Shown here piece after piece: positions 39,395 through 46,954 of a stretch of DNA of 47,353 nt; position 1 is the first letter of the stretch; every line of letters starts with the position of its first letter. Source of the stretch: JAKAXG01 sp035702985 (GTDB lineage: Bacteria; Actinomycetota; Acidimicrobiia; Acidimicrobiales; Palsa-688); the NCBI GenBank assembly GCA_035702985.1, contig DASSZD010000012.1:1-47353 (forward strand), in the 5' to 3' direction. The notes below the pieces were generated by a model. The model did not search any database. It saw nothing but the letters and a program-made list of their open reading frames with translations, and had not been told where the DNA came from. The position numbers and the translations under genes are program-made.

Positions 39395-40960
39395 GTGCTG
39401 GCGATGGTTCATTCGGCCACTCTCGTGGGAGTGCAGGGTCAACCCATCTCGGTGGAGGTGCACGTGTCGACGGGCCTGCCGTCGTTCACGATCGTCGGCC
39501 TGCCCGACGCGTCGTGCCGGGAATCCCGTGACCGGGTGCGGGCCGCCATCCTGTCCAGCGGGCTCAAGTGGCCGCAGAAGCGGGTGACGGTCAACCTGGC
39601 CCCGACGAGCGTCCGCAAGGGAGGGTCGGGCCTGGACCTGCCGATCGCCATCGCCCTGCTCGCCGCCGACGGTCAGCTGCCGGCCCCGGCCTGCTCGGGA
39701 CGGGCGTTCATCGGCGAGCTCGGGCTGGACGGCTCGCTGCGGCGGGTACCCGGTGTGCTCCCATTGGTGGACTCCCTGCGCCGACCCGAGGTCGTGCTGC
39801 CTCCGCCGTGCGCTGCCGAGGTCGGCCTCCTCGGCGGGACCCGGGCACGCTGCGCGGCGACCCTCGGGACGGTGGTGCAGGCGCTGATCGGCGCCCGCCC
39901 ATGGGACGACCCGCCCCGGCTGGCGCCCCCGCCGGCCGATCCGGCCCGACCCGACCTGGCCGACGTCCGGGGCCAGCCGCTCGGCCGGCTGGCCGTCGAG
40001 GTGGCGGCGGCCGGTGGGCACCACCTCCTGATGGTCGGCCCCCCGGGGGCGGGCAAGACCATGCTGGCCGAGCGGCTGGTGGGCCTGCTCCCGGACCTGA
40101 CGGCGGCGGAGGCGGTGGAGGTGGCCCGCATCCACTCCGCCGCCGGGCTGCCCGTCCCGGCCGGGGTGCTGTCCCGGCGGCCCCCGTTCCGGGCGCCCCA
40201 CCACAGCGCCTCGCCGGTCTCCCTGGTCGGCGGTGGCGGCGTCCAGATGCGACCCGGCGAGCTCAGCTGCGCCCACCGGGGGGTGCTCTTCCTCGACGAG
40301 CTGGGGGAGTTCCCGGCCGACGTGCTCGACGTGCTCCGCCAGCCGCTCGAGGAGGGACAGGTCCTGGTGTGCCGGGCCCGGGCCAGCGTCACCTTCCCGG
40401 CCCGGGTGCTGCTGGTGGCAGCCATGAATCCCTGCCCGTGCGGCAGCGAGGGCGGCCCCGGTTCCTGCCGGTGCCGGGAGGCGGCCAGAAGCCGCTACGG
40501 GGCCAGGGTGTCGGGACCGCTGCTCGACCGCTTCGACATCCGAATCCATGTCGACCGCCCCGACGTCTCGGAGCTGGTCGGGGGCGACCCGGCCGGCGCC
40601 GGCGGCGGGTCGACGGGGGAGTCGACGGCGGTGGTGGCCGGCCGGGTGGAGGCCGCCCGGAGGTGCGCCCGGCGGCGGGGGGTGGCGGCCAACAGCGACA
40701 TCCCGGCCCGCAGGCTCGATGAGCTGGCCCCGCTCGAGCGGGCCGCCACCCGGCTCCTGGAGACCAGGATGCGCCAGGGATGGCTGTCCGCCCGGGGCCT
40801 GCACCGGATCCGGAGAGTGGCCCGCACGATCGCCGATCTGGCCGGCTGGCCGGGCCCGGTGCGGGAGCAGGACGTCTACAGCGCCCTGGCCCTGCGGGCC
40901 CCGGTGGTGCTCGGCGGGGTGGGCGCCGGACGGAGCGGGGCGGGGGAGTGGGAACCGTGA
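39395..40960 (+). CDS. comM: ComM-like Mg-chelatase-family AAA+ ATPase
   Basis: 521 residues from GTG 39395, with GGGAG six nt upstream; ATG 39404 is a lesser alternative. ComM is a hexameric helicase that aids branch migration in natural transformation and recombination. N-terminal Lon-protease-like fold (SATLVGVQGQPISVEVHVSTG, ESRDRVRAAILSSG, KGGSGLDLPIAIALLAA), AAA+ core with Walker A GPPGAGKT (215-222), RPPFRAPHHSAS, FLDELGEF (Walker B), and the Cys-rich NPCPCG...CRC zinc-like loop. C-terminal Mg-chelatase helices. The stop overlaps dprA (GTGA). TACCCT at 39321-39326 may be its promoter. Confidence 0.94.
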   Translation: MLAMVHSATLVGVQGQPISVEVHVSTGLPSFTIVGLPDASCRESRDRVRAAILSSGLKWPQKRVTVNLAPTSVRKGGSGLDLPIAIALLAADGQLPAPACSGRAFIGELGLDGSLRRVPGVLPLVDSLRRPEVVLPPPCAAEVGLLGGTRARCAATLGTVVQALIGARPWDDPPRLAPPPADPARPDLADVRGQPLGRLAVEVAAAGGHHLLMVGPPGAGKTMLAERLVGLLPDLTAAEAVEVARIHSAAGLPVPAGVLSRRPPFRAPHHSASPVSLVGGGGVQMRPGELSCAHRGVLFLDELGEFPADVLDVLRQPLEEGQVLVCRARASVTFPARVLLVAAMNPCPCGSEGGPGSCRCREAARSRYGARVSGPLLDRFDIRIHVDRPDVSELVGGDPAGAGGGSTGESTAVVAGRVEAARRCARRRGVAANSDIPARRLDELAPLERAATRLLETRMRQGWLSARGLHRIRRVARTIADLAGWPGPVREQDVYSALALRAPVVLGGVGAGRSGAGEWEP

Positions 40961-42273
40961 GCCGGGCGGCCGCGTTCGCCGCCGCCCTGAGCGGCCTGCC
41001 CGGGATGGGGCCGGCCACCCTGGTGAGGATCCTGGCCCAGCACGACCCCGAAGCGGCCTGGCACGCGGTGCGAGCCGGGCGCATCGAGCGGCCGACCGGG
41101 GCCGGCCGCCGGGCCGGGATGGGGGGCGGGCCGGCCGGCAGCCGGCCGTGGGCCGAGGTGGCCGCCCGGGTCGATCCGGTGCCGTGGTGGCGCCCGTTCG
41201 CCGGGTCGGGCGTGCGGGTCACCTGGCGGGGACAGCCGGACTACCCGGCGGCCCTGGTCCATGACCCCCACCCGCCGGGGGTGCTGTTCTGGAGGGGCGA
41301 GCTGGCGGTGCTCGACCTGCCGGCCGTGGCGCTGGTCGGGACCCGCAACGCCACCCCCGACGGCCGGTCGGTGGCCTTCGAGCTGGGACGGGATCTGGCC
41401 GCCGCCGGCATCTGCGTGGTGAGCGGGCTGGCTCTGGGCATCGACGGGGCGGCCCACCGCGGATGCCTGCAGGCGGTAGCCGACGGCGGCCCCGGAGCCC
41501 CGGCCGGGGTGGCGGCCAGCGGGGTGGACGTCCCGTACCCCCGCAGCCACGCCGGGCTGTGGGGGCGGGTCGTGGAGGCCGGCGTGATCGTCTCCGAGAC
41601 GCTGCCCGGCCGACCGGCGCAGGCGTGGCGCTTCCCTTCCCGCAACCGGGTCATCGCCGGTCTGGTCCGCATGGTGGTGGTGGTCGAGTCGCATGCCGCA
41701 GGCGGCAGCCTCATCACCGCCGAGGCGGCGCTGGAGAGAGGGGTGGACGTGCGGGTGGTGCCGGGACCGGTGCGCAGCCCGGCCAGCGCCGGCAGCAACC
41801 AGCTGCTCTACGACGGGCCCGGCCCGGTGCGCAGCGCCCGGGATGTGCTCGACGCCATGGGCATGATCCTGCCCGACCGCCCCGGCGGGCCCCCGCCCGC
41901 CACCCGCCCGGGGCCCGGGGAGGGACCCGCCGCCGCCGTCGGCCCGCTCCCACCGCCGTCGGGCCCGGGCCGGGACACCGCGGTGGCGGTCCCGCCGTCG
42001 GGCCCGGGCCGGGACCCCCAGCCGGCCCGCAGAGGCGGGATAGACCACCGGACCCACCGCGGCGGGATCGACCAGCGGGGCCCCGCCGGCCGGCCGGCCC
42101 CGGCCGACCCGGCCGACGCCGGGGTGCTGGCCGCTCTCGGGCGCAGGCCGGCCACCGTGGGCCAGATCATGGCCCGCAGCGGGTTCGACGCGTCGACGGT
42201 GGTGCGCTGCCTGCACAGCCTGCTCGGACGGGAAGCCGTGGTCGAGACGGCCGGCTGGTGGTCCCGGACCTGA
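40957..42273 (+). CDS. dprA: DNA processing protein DprA
   Basis: 438 residues from GTG 40957, overlapping the comM stop. DprA loads RecA onto incoming single-stranded DNA. N-terminal SAM-like helices (ALSGLPGMGPATLVRILAQHD), Rossmann fold with VALVGTRNATPDGRSVA, VVSGLALGIDGAAHRG, SGVDVPYPRSHAGLW, SETLPGRPAQAWRFPSRNRVIAGL split by loops, and VVESHAAGGSLITAEAALE. A Pro/Gly-rich linker follows, containing a repeated PPSGPGRD, and then a C-terminal winged-helix domain (VLAALGRRPATVGQIMARSG...). The linker and its repeat are longer than usual. comM-dprA is a classical natural-transformation pair; no comEA/comEC is in the window. Confidence 0.93.
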   Translation: MSRAAAFAAALSGLPGMGPATLVRILAQHDPEAAWHAVRAGRIERPTGAGRRAGMGGGPAGSRPWAEVAARVDPVPWWRPFAGSGVRVTWRGQPDYPAALVHDPHPPGVLFWRGELAVLDLPAVALVGTRNATPDGRSVAFELGRDLAAAGICVVSGLALGIDGAAHRGCLQAVADGGPGAPAGVAASGVDVPYPRSHAGLWGRVVEAGVIVSETLPGRPAQAWRFPSRNRVIAGLVRMVVVVESHAAGGSLITAEAALERGVDVRVVPGPVRSPASAGSNQLLYDGPGPVRSARDVLDAMGMILPDRPGGPPPATRPGPGEGPAAAVGPLPPPSGPGRDTAVAVPPSGPGRDPQPARRGGIDHRTHRGGIDQRGPAGRPAPADPADAGVLAALGRRPATVGQIMARSGFDASTVVRCLHSLLGREAVVETAGWWSRT

Positions 42274-42504
42274 GCCGGGCCCCGCCGCGGAGGCGCCGAT
42301 GAAGGGGCCCCGCCGGCCCGATCCCGCTGCTCAGGACCCGGTTGCTCGCCGCCGTACCTTTTCGGGGGAGTTCCACGGAAGGCGCCTGTCCGGCCGCCGG
42401 GCTAGTACCCTGCATGGCCGTGACTGGACCGGGACACCTCGACACCCGCGAGCGCGGCCCGGTGCACACCGTAGGCGGGCACCGGGGGCGTTAGGACAGA
42501 TCCA
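42274..42504. other. 231-nt gap between dprA and the sigma-factor gene
   Basis: No gene seen. TACCTT (42356-42361) and TACCCT (42406-42411, followed by a gap of about 93 nt to ATG 42505) both fit TANNNT. The second would give a leader of about 87 nt for the sigma factor. No strong Shine-Dalgarno is visible beyond AGGA about 8 nt before the ATG. Confidence 0.5.
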
Positions 42505-43284
42505 ATGGACGAAGCTGAAGTCAAGCAGGAAGTCGACCGGCTCTGGTCCGAGTACAAGGAGAGCGGCGACCGCCGCATCCGGGACCAGCTCATCGTCCGG
42601 TACTCGCCACTGGTCAAGTTCGTCGCCGGGCGCGTGTCGGCCGGCCTACCCCACAGCATCGAGCAGTCCGACCTGGTCAGCTACGGGATGTTCGGTCTGA
42701 TCGACGCCATCGAGAAGTTCGACGCCGGGCGCAACATCAAGTTCGAGACCTACGCCATCACCCGCATCAAGGGGGCCATAATCGACGAGCTGCGCTCGAT
42801 CGACTGGGTCCCCCGGTCGGTGCGGACCAAGGCCCGGTCGGTGGAGCGGGCCTACGCCGTCCTGGAGGCCTCACTCGGGCGGGCCCCCACCGACACCGAG
42901 GTGGCCAGCGAGCTGCAGATCACCGAGCACGAGCTGCAGTCGATATTCAGCCAGATCTCCTACATCGGCCTGGTCGGCCTCGACGAGGTGATCTCGGGGG
43001 GCGGCGGCGAGCGCGGCGAGTCGGTGACCCTGGGAGACACCCTGGCCGACCGGGGCGACGGTCCCATGGCCACCTTCGAGGTCGAGGAGATGAAGCAGAT
43101 CCTGGCCGGGGCCATCAACCGCCTCGGTGACCGGGAGAAGATCGTGCTCAGCCTGTACTACTACGAGAACCTGACGCTGGCGCAGATCGGCCAGGTCCTC
43201 GGGGTGACCGAGAGCCGGGTGTGCCAGATCCACACCAAGGCGGTCATGCAGCTGCGCGGCCGTCTGATCATGGCCGACCGCTGA
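42505..43284 (+). CDS. WhiG/FliA-type RNA polymerase sigma factor
   Basis: 259 residues, a group 3 sigma factor of the sigma-28 class. Region 2 (LIVRYSPLVKFVAGRVSAGL, the core QSDLVSYGMFGLIDAIEKFDAGRNIKFETYAITRIKGAIIDELR spread over 2.2-2.4), region 3 (RTKARSVERAYAVLEASLGRAPTDTEVASEL) and region 4 (IVLSLYYYENLTLAQIGQVLGVTESRVCQIHTKAVMQLR). The strongest likeness is to Streptomyces WhiG (sporulation) and FliA (flagella). No flagellar, chemotaxis, anti-sigma (RsiG/FlgM) or other development gene is in the window except the BldC-like fusion 29 kb away. It is unclear whether this is a motility or a developmental sigma factor. Confidence 0.93.
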   Translation: MDEAEVKQEVDRLWSEYKESGDRRIRDQLIVRYSPLVKFVAGRVSAGLPHSIEQSDLVSYGMFGLIDAIEKFDAGRNIKFETYAITRIKGAIIDELRSIDWVPRSVRTKARSVERAYAVLEASLGRAPTDTEVASELQITEHELQSIFSQISYIGLVGLDEVISGGGGERGESVTLGDTLADRGDGPMATFEVEEMKQILAGAINRLGDREKIVLSLYYYENLTLAQIGQVLGVTESRVCQIHTKAVMQLRGRLIMADR

Positions 43285-43515
43285 CCGCGGCCCCCCGCTG
43301 ACCCCGCCCGCCATGGACCCGGCGGCATCCCGTTGGGGCCCGGCGGCCCCCGGCCGGGTCGAAGCGGCTCTGCTGCGCTAGGATTGTCCCCCGGTCCGGG
43401 CTCCGTCCCGGCCGGTTTCCGTTCACTCAACCCCCGGTGCACCCACGGTCACCCTCCCAGCCGGGAGGGCGCGCGCTCCGGGCCTCACCCCAACCGATGG
43501 GAAGGAGTCACAACC
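43285..43515. promoter_or_regulatory. rpsB leader: -10 TAGGAT and hairpin
   Basis: TAGGAT (43379-43384) could start a transcript near 43391 with a leader of about 125 nt. Within it, CCCTCCC (43452-43458) and GGGAGGG (43463-43469) form a perfect 7-bp hairpin with a 4-nt loop, about 46 nt before the rpsB ATG. A ribosome site GAAGGAG follows at 43501-43507. The hairpin could be an S2 autoregulatory element; sequence alone does not show this. Confidence 0.4.
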
Positions 43516-44472
43516 ATGGCTGTCGTCACTATGAGGCAGTTGCTCGAAGCCGGGGTTCACTTCGGGCATCAGACCCGGCGCTGGAACCCCAAGATGAAGA
43601 GGTTCATCTTCGGCGAGCGCAACGGCATCTACCTGATCGATCTAGAGCAGACGCTGGAGCGCATCGAGACGGCGTACTCGTTCGTCCGGGATCTGGTCGC
43701 CGGCAACGGCACCATCCTCTTCGTCGGCACCAAGAAGCAGACCCAGGATCCCATCGCCCGCTACGCCGCCCAGTGCGGCATGCCCTACATCAACGAGCGG
43801 TGGCTGGGCGGCATGCTCACCAACTTCAGCACCATCGCCGGGCGGGTGAGCAAGATGCAGGAGTACGACCGCATGCGCGCCGCCGGCGACTTCGAGGCCA
43901 TGCCGAAGAAGGAAGCCCTCATCCTCAGCCGTGAGCTCGAGAAGCTCCACCGGAACCTGGGTGGCATCCGCAACATGAGCCGGCTGCCCGATGCGGTGTT
44001 CATCATCGACACCAAGAAAGAGCACATCGCCGTCACCGAGGCCAACAAGCTGGGCCTGCCCATCGTGGCCGTGGTCGACACCAACTGTGACCCCGACGTC
44101 ATCAGCTACGTCATCCCCGGCAACGACGACGCCATCCGGGCCGGGAGCCTCATGTGCCGGGTCATCGCCGACGCCGTCGAAGAGGGCCGGTTCATCGCCT
44201 CCCGCCGGGCCGCCCGTTCGGGTGTGGCCGCCCCCGAGGCGCCGCGGGTCCTCTCCCCCGAGGAGGAGGCCCAGCGCGACGAGCAGCAGCGGCAGGCCCG
44301 CCGGCAGGCCGCCATCGCCCAGGCCGAGCGGGAGGCCCGCCTGGCCGCGGCCAAGGCGCAGGCTCAGACGGCGGCCGCCACCGGTGACGAGACCCCGGCC
44401 GCCGGGGACCAGCCGGCCACGGAGCCGGCCGCGGGCGACCAGCCGGCCGAATCCACCACGACACAGGAGTAG
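43516..44472 (+). CDS. rpsB: 30S ribosomal protein S2
   Basis: 318 residues from ATG 43516 with GAAGGAG upstream. S2 pattern: MRQLLEAGVHFGHQTRRWNPKMKRFIFGERNGIYLIDL, FVGTKKQTQDPIARYA, NERWLGGMLTNFSTI, KKEHIAVTEANKLGLPIVAVVDTNCDPD. The last ~90 residues (from about 230) are an Ala/Glu/Gln/Arg-rich extension (EEEAQRDEQQRQARRQAAIAQ) ending in a disordered Ala/Pro/Thr tail; S2 in many bacteria stops near residue 240. Such tails occur in some actinobacteria. EF-Ts follows 9 nt later in the conserved rpsB-tsf order. Confidence 0.96.
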   Translation: MAVVTMRQLLEAGVHFGHQTRRWNPKMKRFIFGERNGIYLIDLEQTLERIETAYSFVRDLVAGNGTILFVGTKKQTQDPIARYAAQCGMPYINERWLGGMLTNFSTIAGRVSKMQEYDRMRAAGDFEAMPKKEALILSRELEKLHRNLGGIRNMSRLPDAVFIIDTKKEHIAVTEANKLGLPIVAVVDTNCDPDVISYVIPGNDDAIRAGSLMCRVIADAVEEGRFIASRRAARSGVAAPEAPRVLSPEEEAQRDEQQRQARRQAAIAQAEREARLAAAKAQAQTAAATGDETPAAGDQPATEPAAGDQPAESTTTQE

Positions 44473-44481
44473 AAGCAGGGC

Positions 44482-45285
44482 ATGGCAGATTTCACCGCCC
44501 AGGATGTGAAGGCGCTCCGGGACGCCACCGGAGCCGGAATGATGGACGCCAAGCGGGCGCTCACCGAGACCGGCGGGGACCCGCAGGCCGCTACCGCCTG
44601 GCTGCGCGAGCGGGGCCTCGGCAAGGCGGCGGAGCGGTCCGATCGGGAGGCCTCCGAGGGGGCCGTGGCCGTGGCCCGCGAGGGCAACGCGGTGGCCCTG
44701 GTCGAGCTGAAGTCCGAAACCGACTTCGTGGCCAAGTCCCCCCAGTTCGTCGGCCTCATCGACAAGCTGGTGTCCGCCGTGGCGGCCGAGGGCGAGGGCG
44801 CGGTCGACGGGTTCAAGGACGCCCTGGACGATCTGCGCCTGACCCTCAAGGAGAACATCGGGATCGGCCAGGTGGTCCGTTTCGTGGCCGAGGACGGGCA
44901 GGTCCTCGACTCGTACGTGCACGTCCAGAACGGTCGCGGCGTCAACGCCATCCTGGTCCAGCTGGATGGAGGGACTCCCGAGTTGGCCCACGACCTGGCG
45001 GTCCACATCGCGTTCGGCAAGCCGAGCGTGCTGAGCCGTGAGGACGTACCCGCCGCCGAGGTGGAGTCGGAGCGGGCCACGCTGGAGGCTCAGACCCGCA
45101 ACGAGGGCAAGCCGGAGGCGGCCGTCCCCAAGATCGTCGAGGGCAAGCTCAACGGCTGGTTCAAGAGGGTCCCCGGCGGGGTCCTGCTGGAGCAGCCGTA
45201 CGCCAAGGACGACAAGATGAGCGTGACCCAGTTCCTCGGCGGCGCCAAGGTGCTGCGCTTCGCCCAGGCGGTCATCGGCGCCTGA
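44482..45285 (+). CDS. tsf: Translation elongation factor Ts
   Basis: 267 residues. It regenerates EF-Tu-GTP. UBA-like N-terminus ADFTAQDVKALRDATGAGMMDAKRALTETGGD, the TDFVAKSPQF core contact to EF-Tu (SETDFVA), and the two core subdomains (NGRGVNAILVQLDGG, LAVHIAFGKPS, EGKLNGWFKRV, VLLEQPYAKDDKMSVTQFL). One C-terminal core repeat is short, as in actinobacterial forms. Probably co-transcribed with rpsB. Confidence 0.95.
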   Translation: MADFTAQDVKALRDATGAGMMDAKRALTETGGDPQAATAWLRERGLGKAAERSDREASEGAVAVAREGNAVALVELKSETDFVAKSPQFVGLIDKLVSAVAAEGEGAVDGFKDALDDLRLTLKENIGIGQVVRFVAEDGQVLDSYVHVQNGRGVNAILVQLDGGTPELAHDLAVHIAFGKPSVLSREDVPAAEVESERATLEAQTRNEGKPEAAVPKIVEGKLNGWFKRVPGGVLLEQPYAKDDKMSVTQFLGGAKVLRFAQAVIGA

Positions 45286-45343
45286 ACGTCGCCCGGCCCG
45301 CCCCGGTGGCCCCTACCGCCGCCGGCCGCCGCAGCCGATTCGA

Positions 45344-45375
45344 GAGACTCCCGGACCCGAAGGTCCGGGAGTCTC
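45344..45375 (+). terminator. Strong hairpin after tsf, perfect 14-bp stem
   Basis: GAGACTCCCGGACC (45344-45357) and GGTCCGGGAGTCTC (45362-45375) form a perfect 14-bp stem with loop CGAA, 58 nt after the tsf stop. No U-tract follows (CGCGTGG), as is common for actinobacterial intrinsic terminators. Confidence 0.65.
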
Positions 45376-45421
45376 CGCGTGGAACCCCTGGGTGTTTCGG
45401 AGGCCGGCCGGGGCGGGGGGG

Positions 45422-45440
45422 CGCCACCACTGAGGTGGCG
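45422..45440 (+). terminator. Second hairpin after tsf, 7-bp stem
   Basis: CGCCACC (45422-45428), loop ACTGA, GGTGGCG (45434-45440), a perfect stem. It may be a tandem terminator or another structured element. Confidence 0.4.
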
Positions 45441-45631
45441 GCTTCCGGGAGCCCGATCGCCGCGTTTCCTGTGCTTTTCTGTACACACAGATGAAATTTC
45501 CGCTCACAGTTGGCACGCCCGCCCCCTTTTCCGGCTCCTCTGCTTCCGGTTCCTCCCGTTTCCGGCCCCGTGGCTGCCGGCCCGGGGCGCCCCCGCCAAC
45601 GTCGCGGTCCATGCCGGCCCGGCGCACTCAC

Positions 45632-45637
45632 TAGGCT
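45632..45637 (+). promoter_or_regulatory. -10 box TAGGCT before pyrH
   Basis: TAGGCT ends 9 nt before the pyrH GTG (45647), the same hexamer and spacing as at ftsY. Predicted leader about 2-3 nt. Confidence 0.5.
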
Positions 45638-45646
45638 CGACGACCC

Positions 45647-46375
45647 GTGATTGACTCGCCCCCCTGGAAAAGGGTTGTGCTGAAGCTGTCCGGCGAGGCT
45701 TTCGCCAGCGACGCCGCCGACGAGACCATCGACGGTGCGGTCGTGGAGCGCATCGCCAAGGAGATCGCCCAGGTGCGTACCGAACTGGGCACCCAGATGG
45801 CCGTGGTGGTGGGCGGCGGCAACATCTGGCGAGGTGCCACCGGGTCCGCCACCGGCATGGACCGGGCCAGCGCCGACTACATGGGCATGCTCGCCACCGT
45901 CATCAACGCTCTGGCCCTGCAGGACGCCCTCGAGCGCCAGGGCCAGCCCACCCGGGTGCAGACAGCCATAGGCATGTCCCAGATCGCCGAGCCGTACATC
46001 CGGCTCCGGGCCATCCGCCACCTGGAGAAGGGGCGGGTGGTGGTCTTCGCGGCCGGGACCGGCAACCCGTTCTTCACCACCGACACCGCCGGCGCCCTCC
46101 GGGCCGTCGAGATCGAGGCGGATGTCCTGTTCAAGGGCACCCACGGCGGGGCCGACGGCGTGTACGACTCGGACCCCAGGAACAACCCGTCGGCGCAGTT
46201 GCTGCCCGAGATCTCCTTCGACGAGGTGATCGCCCGGGGGCTCCGGGCCATGGATCTGACCGCCATCACCCTGTGCCGCGAGAACAACCTGCCGATCCGG
46301 GTGTTCTCGATCATGGAGCCGGGGAACCTGCGTCGCACACTGCAGGGGGAGCGGATCGGTACGCTGATCCACTGA
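45647..46375 (+). CDS. pyrH: UMP kinase
   Basis: 242 residues from GTG 45647. Amino-acid-kinase fold enzyme making UDP from UMP. Features: KRVVLKLSGEAF, VVVGGGNIWRG, ATGMDRASADYMGMLATVINALALQDALE, FAAGTGNPFFTTDTAGALRA, KGTHGGADGVYDSDPRNNPSAQ, MDLTAITLCRENNLPIRVFSI. It is shorter than Streptomyces PyrH by its N-terminus but complete. The stop overlaps the frr ATG by one base (TGATG, 46373-46377). Confidence 0.95.
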   Translation: MIDSPPWKRVVLKLSGEAFASDAADETIDGAVVERIAKEIAQVRTELGTQMAVVVGGGNIWRGATGSATGMDRASADYMGMLATVINALALQDALERQGQPTRVQTAIGMSQIAEPYIRLRAIRHLEKGRVVVFAAGTGNPFFTTDTAGALRAVEIEADVLFKGTHGGADGVYDSDPRNNPSAQLLPEISFDEVIARGLRAMDLTAITLCRENNLPIRVFSIMEPGNLRRTLQGERIGTLIH

Positions 46376-46944
46376 TGGAGGAGAGCTACGTCGACGCCGT
46401 GATGGAGGACAGCCGGGCCAAGATGGCCAAGGCGGTCGAGCACACCCGTGGCGAGCTGGCGACGATACGGACCGGTCGCGCCGCTCCGGCGCTGGTCGAG
46501 AAGATCCGGGTCGACTACTACGGCTCGGAGGTTCCCCTCCAGCAGCTGGCCGGCATCCAGGTGCCCGAGGCCAAGCTGATGGTCATCACCCCCTACGACA
46601 AGGGGTCGCTGAAGGCCGTCGAGAAGGCCATCATGAACTCCGACCTCGGTATCAACCCGAACAACGACGGGACCGTCATCCGTCTCACCTTCCCGCCTCT
46701 CACCGAGGAGCGGCGGCGGGAGATGGTCAAGGTGGCCCACCACAAAGCGGAGGAGGGGCGGGTGGCCGTGCGCAACACCCGCCGTTCCGCCCGCAAGGAT
46801 CTCGAAGCTCTCGAGAAGGACGGCGAGATCTCCAGCGACGAGCTGGACCGCGCCGAGAAGGATCTCGACCGGGTCACCTCGGAGTACGTCTCCGAGATCG
46901 ACCGGGTCCTGCAACACAAAGAGGAAGAGCTTCTAGCTGTCTGA
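46375..46944 (+). CDS. frr: Ribosome recycling factor
   Basis: 189 residues. With EF-G it splits post-termination ribosomes. Features: MAKAVEHTRGELATIRTGRAAPALVEKIRVDYYGSEVPLQQL, MVITPYDKGSLKAVEKAI, SDLGINPNNDGTVIRLTFPPLTEERRREMVK, and the acidic C-terminal helices. Translationally linked to pyrH by a one-base overlap, as in the conserved tsf-pyrH-frr-cdsA order. A stretch of 10 nt with GAGGA separates it from the next gene. Confidence 0.96.
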   Translation: MEESYVDAVMEDSRAKMAKAVEHTRGELATIRTGRAAPALVEKIRVDYYGSEVPLQQLAGIQVPEAKLMVITPYDKGSLKAVEKAIMNSDLGINPNNDGTVIRLTFPPLTEERRREMVKVAHHKAEEGRVAVRNTRRSARKDLEALEKDGEISSDELDRAEKDLDRVTSEYVSEIDRVLQHKEEELLAV

Positions 46945-46954
46945 GGAGGACGCC

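Larger units (their letters stand above)
45286..45646. other. 361-nt gap between tsf and pyrH
   Basis: No gene is seen. It holds two perfect hairpins (45344-45375 and 45422-45440), a lower-GC patch around 45470-45515 (with TCTGT-ACAC-ACAGA at 45478-45491), and a TAGGCT -10 box just before pyrH. This looks like the transcription end of rpsB-tsf followed by a separate pyrH promoter. Confidence 0.55.
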
